A stretch of DNA of 64,000 nt, taken from Phycisphaerae bacterium (GTDB taxonomy: Bacteria; Planctomycetota; Phycisphaerae; Sedimentisphaerales; Anaerobacaceae). The translations under genes and the position numbers were made by a program. The notes under the pieces were generated by a model that did no database searches, had not been told where the DNA came from, and saw only the letters and a program-made list of their open reading frames with translations. The stretch is taken from assembly GCA_030601745.1 (NCBI GenBank), contig JAUWBI010000008.1, positions 1-64,000 on the forward strand, read 5' to 3'. Numbering within the stretch: the first letter of the stretch is position 1; the number at the start of each line of letters is the position of its first letter. Below, in pieces: positions 1-7,804 of this stretch.

Positions 1-1
1 T

Positions 2-1246
2 TGTAATTACATAAAGGGTGGACTTTATTTTTATGTTCGAAAGAGTAACGATGCCGGATATGGAAGCGCAATCACATCAGTATCTCTAAACGAATGGATA
101 CATGTGGTTGGAACATTCAGTGATGGAAATATAAGTATTTATAAAAACGGGGCTTTTGTGCAAAGTACCGGCCTGGGGACCCCAACTATACATAGTAATA
201 ATGAACCTCTCGGAATAGGCGCTGAGGGCGACGGAGGCAGGCCTTTCAAGGGCATAATCGACGAGGTGGCAATCCATAACAGAGCTTTGTCCGATGAAGA
301 AATCCAACAACTTTATCAGATTGGGCTGACCGGACATAATGATTATCATTTGCTGCCGGATTCGCCCTGTATAAACGCCGGCGACCCGAATTACGCAGCC
401 GAGCCCAACGAAACAGACCTCGACGGTCTGCCTCGTGTAATCGGCGGGCGAATCGATATGGGCGCTTACGAGTTTAATCATATCCCAATCGCCGATGCCG
501 GGCCTGACAGAGAAGTTGGCGCCTGGCCTGACGGCATAGCGGAAGTAACTCTGGACGGCAGCGGCTCGTATGATGATGACGGCCAGCCGCTAAGCTACCT
601 CTGGAACTGGACAGTTGGCGGCAATACCTATACAGCTACCGGCCCGACTCCCACGATTGAACTGCCTGTGGGCGAACAAACAATAGAGTTAATTGTGAAC
701 GATGGGATAGATGATTCTGAGGCGGACGAAGCTGTGATAACAGTGATTGAGCCGATAGAAGTCGCAATGAAATTCACGCCACAGGCACTGAATCCCGACA
801 GCAAAGGTAACTGGGTCAAGGCGCATTTTGTTCTGCCGGAAGGTTTTGACGTTGATGATGTAGATGCTAATACGCCGGCAATCCTACAGCCGGGTGACGT
901 CGAGTCGGAGGTGCCGATGAATGTATTTGTCAATGAAGCTAACTTCGTTGAGGTTGAGGCCGCATTTGAGCGCGGTAGTTTCTGCGAAGCAGGGATAAGC
1001 GATGAGGCTATGGAGGTAAGGGTTGTAGGGTCGTTTACCAGCGGCCAATACTTTTACGGCACAGACACAATCAGGATAATCACTAAGAATCTCCGGTACC
1101 TTGGCGTTTTGGCATCTCATTGGCTGGAGGGGGGCTGCGGTGCGCCTGATTGGTGCGGCGGCGTCGACCTCGACCACAACTCTATGGTTGACCTTGTGGA
1201 TTTTGCACTGTTCGACGGCTGTTGCATTGAAGTCATTAGACAATGA
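2..1246 (+). CDS. LamG / PKD / dockerin-like surface protein, 5'-truncated
   Basis: The frame is open from the second base of the window, so the ORF-track start is internal and the real start lies upstream. Visible parts in order: the second half of a LamG (concanavalin-like) domain with the typical NEWIHVVGTF and DEVAIHNRALSDEEI strings; a 'choice-of-anchor Q' style stretch (SPCINAGDPNY, MGAYEF); a PKD-like domain (IADAGPDREVG, LDGSGSYDDDG); and a C-terminal dockerin-like repeat (DLDHNSMVDLVDFALF). It is probably an exported glycan-binding or adhesion protein. The dockerin-like tail is common in this phylum and need not mean a cellulosome. Domain calls are confident; substrate is unknown. 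Confidence 0.85.
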   Translation, partial: CNYIKGGLYFYVRKSNDAGYGSAITSVSLNEWIHVVGTFSDGNISIYKNGAFVQSTGLGTPTIHSNNEPLGIGAEGDGGRPFKGIIDEVAIHNRALSDEEIQQLYQIGLTGHNDYHLLPDSPCINAGDPNYAAEPNETDLDGLPRVIGGRIDMGAYEFNHIPIADAGPDREVGAWPDGIAEVTLDGSGSYDDDGQPLSYLWNWTVGGNTYTATGPTPTIELPVGEQTIELIVNDGIDDSEADEAVITVIEPIEVAMKFTPQALNPDSKGNWVKAHFVLPEGFDVDDVDANTPAILQPGDVESEVPMNVFVNEANFVEVEAAFERGSFCEAGISDEAMEVRVVGSFTSGQYFYGTDTIRIITKNLRYLGVLASHWLEGGCGAPDWCGGVDLDHNSMVDLVDFALFDGCCIEVIRQ

Positions 1247-1273
1247 GCAGGTCAGAATGCAGGATTGAATAAA

Positions 1274-1307
1274 GGGCTGTGAGTTTACTGCTTGCAGCTT
1301 TTTTTGT
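1274..1307 (+). terminator. Probable Rho-independent terminator of the surface-protein gene
   Basis: An imperfect hairpin (AAAGGGCTGT ... GCAGCTT) is followed directly by a run of seven T, about 30 bases after the stop codon. Closely similar AAAGGGCTGTGA hairpins end the two PEP-CTERM genes on the other strand near 43.3 and 44.2 kb. Confidence 0.6.
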
Positions 1308-1419
1308 TTTCTGGTTAAATCTATTGCTTAAAAGCTAACTTGCGAGGTGAAGTGTTGGGGGCAAGCAAGTGATTAGTTGATTAGCGAATTAGTGATTAGT
1401 GGCAAGGACTTAAAATGAA

Positions 1420-1605
1420 AAAAATTAACCACGAATTACCACGAATTTTTTTAGCCACGAAAAGGCACAGAAAGCAGAAAAAAATAAAACACGAATTAAC
1501 CTTGTCCCCGCGAAAGCGGGGAACCAGTAATGAGGAATGGATTCCTGCTTTCGCAGGAATGACATTATTGGTGTAATTCGAGAAAATTAGTGGCAAAAAA
1601 CAAAA
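1420..1605. repeat. Dispersed repeats: 'cacgaatt' block and GCGAAAGC palindromes
   Basis: The gap before ribokinase holds a run of 'accacgaatt' / 'agccacgaaaaggcac' text and then two hairpins, CCCCGCGAAAGCGGGG and ATTCCTGCTTTCGCAGGAAT, ending in GAATGAC. The second recurs near 32.7, 41.6 and 52.4 kb (family A of the findings). The minus-strand ORF over this stretch (VIPAKAGIH) is a repeat artefact. Confidence 0.75.
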
Positions 1606-2529
1606 ATGAAACAAGATAAGCCGAAGATTGCCGTAGTCGGCAGCTCCAATATGGATTTGGTAGTGAAATCAACGAGGATACCTGCAATAGGTGAGACGAT
1701 TCTCGGCGAAGATTTCATAATGACTCCCGGCGGTAAAGGGGCAAACCAGGCGGTGGCGGCTGCGAAATTGGGGGCAGAGGTATTCTTTATAGCCAGGTTG
1801 GGTGATGATGTGTTCGGAACGCAATCGCTGGATAACTTAAATAAAGAGGGCGTGAACACGAAATATGTTGTTCAAACCAAAGGAGTCGCCTCAGGGGTGG
1901 CTTTAATTACCGTTGATGATGCGGGTAATAATGTAATTGTGGTAGCTCCGGGGGCGAATCAAAAATTATCGCCGGAAGATGTCAGAGAAGCTGAATCGTG
2001 CATCGCTTCATCGGGTGCGTTGGTTGCGCAACTTGAAGTACCGCTGGAAACAGTTGAATTTGCCGGCCGATTAGCACATAATTGCGGGGTGCCTTTTATT
2101 TTGGACCCGGCCCCAGCGCAAAAGCTTGGTCCGGAACTTCTCAGAATGATAGAGGTGCTGACGCCAAATGAGACAGAAGCTCAGATTCTTACCGGTATAG
2201 AAGTAACGGATGAAGAATCGGCGCGTATGGCGGCTGAAAATTTGTTGGAATGTGGAGTGAAAGCGGTTATTCTAACTATGGGGACAAAGGGGTTTTTGTT
2301 AGCGAGCAATGGGAGGATGGAATTTGTTCCTGCTGTAAAGGTGGAGCCGGTTGATGCTACGGCGGCGGGAGACGCTTTTACCGGAGGGCTGGCGTTTGGT
2401 CTGGCCCAGGGCCGGGCACTTTTCGAGGCGGCTTTGTTTGCCAATCGTGTAGCGGCTCTGTCTGTTACGAAAATGGGAGCACAGTCTTCGATGCCGAGTG
2501 CCGAAGCGGTAGAAAGTTTTATGAAATGA
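1606..2529 (+). CDS. rbsK: Ribokinase-like PfkB sugar kinase
   Basis: 307 residues, the usual ribokinase length. It would phosphorylate ribose, or a similar sugar, at O5 with ATP in the cytoplasm. The first PfkB signature GGKGANQAVAAAKLGA starts near residue 42; the second, DATAAGDAFTGGLAFG, holds the catalytic base Asp near residue 256. It is the first gene of a four-gene run with a ribose-type ABC transporter, so it likely acts on the imported sugar. The next gene starts 24 bases after its stop. Family membership is clear; ribose itself is inferred from similarity and context. Confidence 0.88.
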   Translation: MKQDKPKIAVVGSSNMDLVVKSTRIPAIGETILGEDFIMTPGGKGANQAVAAAKLGAEVFFIARLGDDVFGTQSLDNLNKEGVNTKYVVQTKGVASGVALITVDDAGNNVIVVAPGANQKLSPEDVREAESCIASSGALVAQLEVPLETVEFAGRLAHNCGVPFILDPAPAQKLGPELLRMIEVLTPNETEAQILTGIEVTDEESARMAAENLLECGVKAVILTMGTKGFLLASNGRMEFVPAVKVEPVDATAAGDAFTGGLAFGLAQGRALFEAALFANRVAALSVTKMGAQSSMPSAEAVESFMK

Positions 2530-2553
2530 GATGGTCTACTCAAGGAGAAAGTA

Positions 2554-3507
2554 ATGAGAAAGTATGACAGGTTGATTTTAAGTGTTTTTGTCCTGTGCCT
2601 GGTGGTCTTATCCATTCTGCCGTTTGGTTGTAAGCAGCGCGAGGCAGACAAACCGAAAATCGCTTTGATTATGAAGTCTCTGGCGAACGAGTTTTTTAAG
2701 ACGATGGAGGAAGGTGCGCGGTCGCACCATAAAGAGCACGCCGGGGAGTATGACCTTACGGTAGTCGGCATCAAAGACGAAGAGGACGTAGCCAGGCAAG
2801 TCGACCTTGTTGAGCTGATGATTGCTCAGGAGGTGGATGCGATAGTAATTGCCCCTGCCGATTCGAAGGCATTAGTTCCGGTTTGCAAACGGGCAATGGA
2901 TGCGGGGATTACCGTTGTCAATATTGACAACAAATTCGATGCCGGCGTTCTCGCGGACAAGGGTGCCAAAATACCTTTTGTCGGGCCGGACAATCGCAAG
3001 GGCGCACGACTTGCGGGCGAATACTTGGCGAGCAGACTGAGGCCGAGGGACAAGGTGGCGATTATCGAAGGAGTGCCCAACGCGTTCAACGGGATTCAAC
3101 GCACGCTCGGTTTCGAGGACGCAATGAGGACAGGGGGGATGAACATCGTCAGCTCGCAGACGGCGTACTGGGAGACGTCAAAGGCGAACCAAGTTGTGTC
3201 AGCGCTGGTTACGGAGTATGCGGACCTGAAGGCGGTTCTCTGCGCGAACGACAGTATGGCTCTCGGTGCGGTGGCGGCGATTAAGGCGGCGGGTAAGTCT
3301 GACGAGATTCTGGTCGTCGGCTTCGATAACATCCTGGCGGTGCAAAGATTGCTTGAGGAAGGAAAGATTCTGTGCACAATCGACCAGCACGCGGACAAGC
3401 TGGCCATATACGGCATCGAGTATGCCCTTGAGATGCTTAAAGGAGAGGGGACACCGGCGGACAGGGAAACTCCCGTTGACCTTATTACAGCGGAAACGCT
3501 TAAATGA
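2554..3507 (+). CDS. Sugar-binding lipoprotein of a ribose-type ABC importer
   Basis: 317 residues. The N-terminus is a lipoprotein signal with the lipidated Cys at position 26 (LPFGC). The body is a periplasmic-binding-protein type I (RbsB/LacI-like) fold: KIALIMKSLANEFFKTMEEGA, DAIVIAPADSKALVP, VVNIDNKFDAG, and the hinge region ANDSMALGAVAAIKAAG. It captures a sugar outside the membrane and delivers it to the permease encoded two genes on. A good ribosome site (AAGGAGAAAG) precedes the ATG. Its stop overlaps the ATPase start (ATGA). The ligand cannot be read from sequence; ribose is a reasonable guess because of the upstream ribokinase. Confidence 0.87.
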   Translation: MRKYDRLILSVFVLCLVVLSILPFGCKQREADKPKIALIMKSLANEFFKTMEEGARSHHKEHAGEYDLTVVGIKDEEDVARQVDLVELMIAQEVDAIVIAPADSKALVPVCKRAMDAGITVVNIDNKFDAGVLADKGAKIPFVGPDNRKGARLAGEYLASRLRPRDKVAIIEGVPNAFNGIQRTLGFEDAMRTGGMNIVSSQTAYWETSKANQVVSALVTEYADLKAVLCANDSMALGAVAAIKAAGKSDEILVVGFDNILAVQRLLEEGKILCTIDQHADKLAIYGIEYALEMLKGEGTPADRETPVDLITAETLK

Positions 3508-5066
3508 CGCCTGCGAAGAACAAAACACTCCTGAGGGCCTCCGGGATAAACAAGTCATTCCCGGGTGTGCAGGCGTTGTCCGGCGTTGACTTCGACTTGA
3601 GAGAGGGGGAGGTGCATGCCCTGGTGGGCGAAAACGGCGCGGGCAAGAGTACGTTGGCTCGGATTATAGCGGGGGTGGAGACGGCGGACTCCCCTAAGGG
3701 GCAGGCCGGCGGGATGTCTCTTGATGGGCAGGCCTATCGGCCGGGCGGCAGAGCGGACGCCGAAGCTGACGGCGTCCGGGTGGTGATGCAGGAGCTGCAT
3801 CTGGTTGCCAACCTCACCGTTGCGGAAAATATCTTTATCGAGAGGATGCCCAGCAGATTCGGGTTTGTGGACTATGAGAAGCTGAACCGCGCGGCGAGAG
3901 AAATAATGACGAAGGTAGGGCTTGGGGCCGTTGAGCCGTCGGTTGCTGTAAGGTACCTTGGGGTTGGGCAGCAGCAAATGGTCGAGATAGCCGCAGGATT
4001 GTCGCGGCGCTGCCGGATACTGGTATTAGATGAGCCGACCGCGTCGCTCACCGACAACGAGATAGAACTTCTTTTCGCGCAAATCAGGAAACTCAAGGAC
4101 GAGGGAGTGGGCATCATCTACATCTCGCACCGTATCGAAGAGGTCATTGACATAGCCGACCGTGTTACGGTGCTGAGAGACGGCAAGGTCATAGCAACGC
4201 GCTCGACGAGCGAGTTGAGTCTTAACGATATTATCCGTATGATGGTGGGTCGCGACCTGGAGCACGAGCAACTACGACACGCAGGGGAAGCGGGTAAGGT
4301 GGCTCTTAGTGTGGTCGGACTTACCCTCGGCGACAGGGTGAAAGATGTTACGTTCGAGGTGCGGCGGGGCGAGATATTTGGTTTCGCGGGATTGATGGGG
4401 TCCGGTCGGACAGAAATGGCGCGGGCAGTGTTCGGGGCGGACCGCGCCGACAGCGGCGAGATATATCTGCACGGAAGAAAGGAGCCGGTCAAAATCCGCA
4501 AGCCGCGCGATGCGGTGCGCAATGGTATCGCTCTTCTTACGGAGGACCGCAAGGAGCAGGGATTGCTTCTGCGGCTGGCTGTGCGGGCGAATATTTCGCT
4601 GGTTCGATTGTGCGATGTCAGCCGGTTCGGGTGGATAAACATATCCCGGGAGCGGTCGGTGGCCGGCCGGTATGTCGATGCACTGTCAGTACGCTGTTCA
4701 TCTACCGAGCAGACAGTCGGTGAACTGAGCGGAGGCAACCAGCAAAAGGTGGTCATCGCAAAATGGCTTTACAGGGACTCGGCTGTTCTTATCTTTGATG
4801 AGCCGACGCGCGGCATTGACGTGGGGGCCAAGTTCGAGATATACCATATGCTTGGAGAGTTAGCAGAGAAAGGCAAGGCCGTCATTGTGATTTCGTCGGA
4901 CCTTAAAGAGCTTATGGCCGTCTGTGACCGTATTGGTGTGATGTCGGCGGGCCGTCTTGTGGCGACATTCGGCCGGGATGAGTGGAGCGAGGAAAAGATA
5001 ATGGCTGCGGCCTTTAGCGAGTATGTTACTACCCGACCGGGGAGCAAAGGAAGTTTATGCGAATGA
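3504..5066 (+). CDS. rbsA: Sugar ABC transporter ATPase with two ABC domains (RbsA type)
   Basis: 520 residues with two nucleotide-binding domains in tandem, as in RbsA/MglA/XylG. Domain 1: Walker A GENGAGKST at 42-50, signature LGVGQQQMVEIA, Walker B RILVLDEPTASL. Domain 2: degenerate Walker A GLMGSGRTE, normal signature LSGGNQQKVV and Walker B VLIFDEPTRGID. A degenerate second P-loop is normal in this family. The gene overlaps the binding-protein gene by 4 bases and the permease gene by 10, so translation is probably coupled. Confidence 0.9.
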   Translation: MTPAKNKTLLRASGINKSFPGVQALSGVDFDLREGEVHALVGENGAGKSTLARIIAGVETADSPKGQAGGMSLDGQAYRPGGRADAEADGVRVVMQELHLVANLTVAENIFIERMPSRFGFVDYEKLNRAAREIMTKVGLGAVEPSVAVRYLGVGQQQMVEIAAGLSRRCRILVLDEPTASLTDNEIELLFAQIRKLKDEGVGIIYISHRIEEVIDIADRVTVLRDGKVIATRSTSELSLNDIIRMMVGRDLEHEQLRHAGEAGKVALSVVGLTLGDRVKDVTFEVRRGEIFGFAGLMGSGRTEMARAVFGADRADSGEIYLHGRKEPVKIRKPRDAVRNGIALLTEDRKEQGLLLRLAVRANISLVRLCDVSRFGWINISRERSVAGRYVDALSVRCSSTEQTVGELSGGNQQKVVIAKWLYRDSAVLIFDEPTRGIDVGAKFEIYHMLGELAEKGKAVIVISSDLKELMAVCDRIGVMSAGRLVATFGRDEWSEEKIMAAAFSEYVTTRPGSKGSLCE

Positions 5067-6043
5067 TAATAGAAAAGAGAACAGCCGGGCTACCAGCTTT
5101 CGTTACAGATTACCTCGGTATGGCGCTGGCACTGGCCGGGCTCATTGTCTACTTCGGAATTAAGGCCGACAATTTCTTTACGCTCACGACCTTCAGGATG
5201 ATTGCCAACCAGATTCCGGACATAACAATAATTGCGGTGGGGATGACCTTCGTGTTAATCATTGCGGGGATAGATTTGTCGGTGGGGTCGGTGATGGCGC
5301 TGGCAGGTGCGGTGCTGGGTGTTTGTCTGGTCCGATTCAATCTGCCGCTTCCAGCGGCAATTGCTGCGTGCCTTGCGGTGGGTATCGTCTGCGGGCTGGC
5401 GAACGGTTTCGTAGTGATACGGTGGCGGCTTCCGGCCTTCATTGTTACGTTGGGTATGCTGGAAATCGCGCGGGGCGGCGCTTATCTTGTAACCGATTCG
5501 CGAACCGTATATATCGGCGGGCCTGTGGAAGTAATCACGGACACTTCGATTCTGGGTCTGTCGCTTCCATTTATCATTGCCGTTGTGATTGTGGTGATGG
5601 GGCAGGTGGTGCTTTCGCGTACTGTTTTCGGTCGGTATCTGATAGCGATCGGCACAAACGAAGAGGCAGTTCGGCTGTCAGGGATTGACCCGGCCCCGCT
5701 GAAACTGGGTGTGTTTGTGCTGTGTGGTTTTCTGACATCGGTGGCGGCGGTGATACACACGGCGCGAATGTCATCAGCGAATCCGAACGCCGGCTATGGT
5801 CTGGAGCTTCAGGCCATTGCTGCGGTTGTCATTGGGGGTACGAGCCTTATGGGTGGTCGTGGGTCGGTAGTAAGCTCATTCTTCGGTGTGCTTATCATTG
5901 CGGTGTTGGGTACGGGGCTGGCCCAGATTGGGGCACAGGAGCCGACTAAACGCCTGATAACGGGCTGCGTTATTGTGGCGGCCGTTATCCTGGACCACTA
6001 CCGTCACCGGATTCGCAAAGGCGGGGGGATGGGAAAAAATTAA
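5057..6043 (+). CDS. rbsC: Sugar ABC transporter permease (RbsC type)
   Basis: 328 residues, strongly hydrophobic with about 8-10 membrane spans. It contains the BPD-transp-2 family string TFVLIIAGIDLSVGSVMALAGAV and the conserved GGTSLMGGRGSVVSSFFGVLII near the C-terminus. It forms the membrane channel, probably as a homodimer, since only one permease gene is present. It is the last gene of the operon; a repeat-rich spacer follows. Confidence 0.9.
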   Translation: MRMIIEKRTAGLPAFVTDYLGMALALAGLIVYFGIKADNFFTLTTFRMIANQIPDITIIAVGMTFVLIIAGIDLSVGSVMALAGAVLGVCLVRFNLPLPAAIAACLAVGIVCGLANGFVVIRWRLPAFIVTLGMLEIARGGAYLVTDSRTVYIGGPVEVITDTSILGLSLPFIIAVVIVVMGQVVLSRTVFGRYLIAIGTNEEAVRLSGIDPAPLKLGVFVLCGFLTSVAAVIHTARMSSANPNAGYGLELQAIAAVVIGGTSLMGGRGSVVSSFFGVLIIAVLGTGLAQIGAQEPTKRLITGCVIVAAVILDHYRHRIRKGGGMGKN

Positions 6044-6511
6044 CCGCAGAGAACGCAGAGAGTAGCATAGGATACCAGAGTATCAGGGTATTAGGATGCA
6101 GGAAACCAGGGAATCTGGGGATCAGGTAAACGGATTGACGCAGATTTATTTCGTATTGCGTATGTCGTATATCGTATGTCGTTAGAGGAATTTATTAGTC
6201 ACAAAAGGGCACGGAATAGGTGGTTATCAGGATATCAGGGAATCAGGGTGTAGGGTATCAGGGAATCTGGGGATCAGGTAAACGGATTGACACGGATTTT
6301 GTTTGGCCACGAAAAGGCACAAAAGTTTAATCGCGGAGAACGCTGAGAGCGCAGAGAAAAATAAGAAGGGAAAGAAAAGAAGCTGGATTCCTAACGGGGT
6401 TCTGCCCGGCCTTTAGCTTACGCCGTTTTTAGTGTGTCTTCCATTGCGTATTCAGGGTCGAAGGGGCAGCAATCTATTCATTAACCTAACAACAAACAAA
6501 ACGGTTTTAAC
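6044..6511. repeat. Repeat-rich spacer with a duplicated ~40-bp segment
   Basis: There is no gene here. The text is built from 'accgcagagaacgcagag', 'gtatcagggaatctgg' and 'ccacgaaaaggcac' motifs. The segment beginning CAGGGAATCTGGGGATCAGG occurs twice, near 6108 and 6258, and runs on almost identically for about 20 more bases. The same kinds of text recur near 1.4, 11.5, 36.7 and 51.8 kb. Confidence 0.75.
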
Positions 6512-7012
6512 TTAAGGTAGCAGATACCCAATAAACCAATCAAGAACACGTTTTAGGATTATTATGAGGGCTCCTATAACTCCGGCTTTGACCAAAGTCC
6601 ATATCCCCCGGCGTTTAGCAGGAGTAGTATCCGGCCCTGTTTCTGCTGGCTTTTTGGGCCTTAAGTCCTCTTGGGTCATTTTCTCTATAAGGCGAAGTTT
6701 CTGAGCAAGCTTACGTGCGTCGGCTCGGGCCATACAAACTGCGATGTTAGAATCGCTTCCTTCACTCCTGTAGTGGTCAACATCTCTTGCTTTTTCGTAA
6801 AGCCCATCAAAATCTTTTCGAATTAACTCAAGTTGTTCTGGCATACGGCTTTGTAACCATGTAAACGCTAAATCAGGTAAGTTGTCGAGAGCCTTTTTAA
6901 GACTTCCGTAGAAACTTATGTGCCCGATGTGTTCCGGCAGTTTAGGTTCGACTCTTTCCGCCCACTTTTCCAGTTTTTTTGCTATTTCGTCGATTGTTAA
7001 TAAATTCATCAT
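6512..7012 (-). CDS. Unknown 166-aa protein with a C-terminal membrane anchor
   Basis: Not recognised. It has a charged, helical N-terminal body (TIDEIAKKLEKWAERVEPKL, then many Glu/Lys/Arg residues) and ends in one hydrophobic segment, GVIGALIIILKRVLDWFIGYLLP, with no signal peptide. That architecture fits a cytoplasmic domain tethered by its tail. A GAGG ribosome site lies 5-8 bases before the tandem ATGATG start. The gene looks richer in A+T than the transporter operon before it and stands alone on its strand. Whether it works with the neighbouring lipoprotein or protease cannot be told. Confidence 0.6.
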   Translation of the reverse strand: MMNLLTIDEIAKKLEKWAERVEPKLPEHIGHISFYGSLKKALDNLPDLAFTWLQSRMPEQLELIRKDFDGLYEKARDVDHYRSEGSDSNIAVCMARADARKLAQKLRLIEKMTQEDLRPKKPAETGPDTTPAKRRGIWTLVKAGVIGALIIILKRVLDWFIGYLLP

Positions 7013-7295
7013 TCAAACCTCATAAAATAAATTTCCATTAAAAGTAACAGCCTCTACTCTAAATAGGTTTCTAAACGGCCGAATTCTAGTTTAAAATTTT
7101 TATCCCATTTCAATACTACCAAGAGCACCGTTATTCCCCGCCAAACAACCTGGTGCAGAAAAGGCCCTTGCTCAGCGGCAAGAAATAGCGTATAATCCAA
7201 ATTGACAAGTAAATAGCTTTTTGCACTGAACTTTTTAGCGGTGCCCTTTTTGGTGCGCCGCAAAAATATCAACAATTTTTTGAAAGGAGACGAAA

Positions 7296-7664
7296 ATGAA
7301 AAAAATTGCTATCTTACTAATATTGGTTATCGCAGTTACCTCAATTACCAGCTGTATGACTGCTGAGAAAATGAATGAAATTATGAGTTCTTGGAAAGGG
7401 CATCACTTTTCTGATTTGATTGCCGCTTGGGGACCTCCGCAACAAACATTAGATGATGGTCAAGGTGGCAGAATTATGACTTGGACAGAAACCCATTCTT
7501 ATACGGCTCCGGGGCAAGCTACAACTCAGTCCTATGGTGTTTTATCAAACCCGTCCTATCACACAACTTACACACCTGGACAAACACATACTTGGACAAA
7601 TACTCGCACATTTTGGGTAGACTCAAATGGTATTATTACTCGCTGGGCTTGGCGGGGCTTATAA
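7296..7664 (+). CDS. Small lipoprotein, unknown function
   Basis: 122 residues. The signal MKKIAILLILVIAVTSITSC gives a lipobox with Cys at 20. The mature part carries a short motif (HFSDLIAAWGPPQQTLDDG) reminiscent of small SmpA/OmlA-like envelope lipoproteins, then a Thr/Tyr/Ser-rich stretch and an aromatic end (WVDSNGIITRWAWRGL). The ribosome site GAAAGGAGA is well spaced. It may be cotranscribed with the HtrA-like gene about 140 bases downstream. Function unknown; the OmlA resemblance is weak. Confidence 0.7.
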   Translation: MKKIAILLILVIAVTSITSCMTAEKMNEIMSSWKGHHFSDLIAAWGPPQQTLDDGQGGRIMTWTETHSYTAPGQATTQSYGVLSNPSYHTTYTPGQTHTWTNTRTFWVDSNGIITRWAWRGL

Positions 7665-7704
7665 CACTATCCGGCTTGGGTGCGGTGATGTTGAGAAGGA
7701 AAAT
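7664..7704 (+). pseudogene. PEP-CTERM tail remnant (copy 1)
   Basis: Just past the lipoprotein stop, another frame reads LSGLGAVMLRRK. This resembles the hydrophobic-plus-basic anchor LLGLGALALLRKRR of the PEP-CTERM genes near 43-44 kb. A similar segment lies at 10054-10094, about 29 of 39 bases alike by eye, so the two copies bracket the HtrA-Sel1 gene. Confidence 0.45.
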
Positions 7705-7804
7705 ACTAAAACAACTGACTTTGTTTTCCCTTGCTTGGCTACTTAAAAGCGAATAGAATTGTTTTGTTATGTCAGGTCTGTTTTTGTGTGTGAGAAAAGC
7801 TAAT

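Noticed and set aside
1396-1614. Minus-strand ORF of 72 aa with VIPAKAGIH
   Set aside because: It is the translation of dispersed palindromes and 'cacgaatt' repeats; no ribosome site and no domain.
7054-7275. Minus-strand ORF of 73 aa
   Set aside because: No ribosome site, no recognisable pattern, and it covers the promoter region of the small lipoprotein gene.
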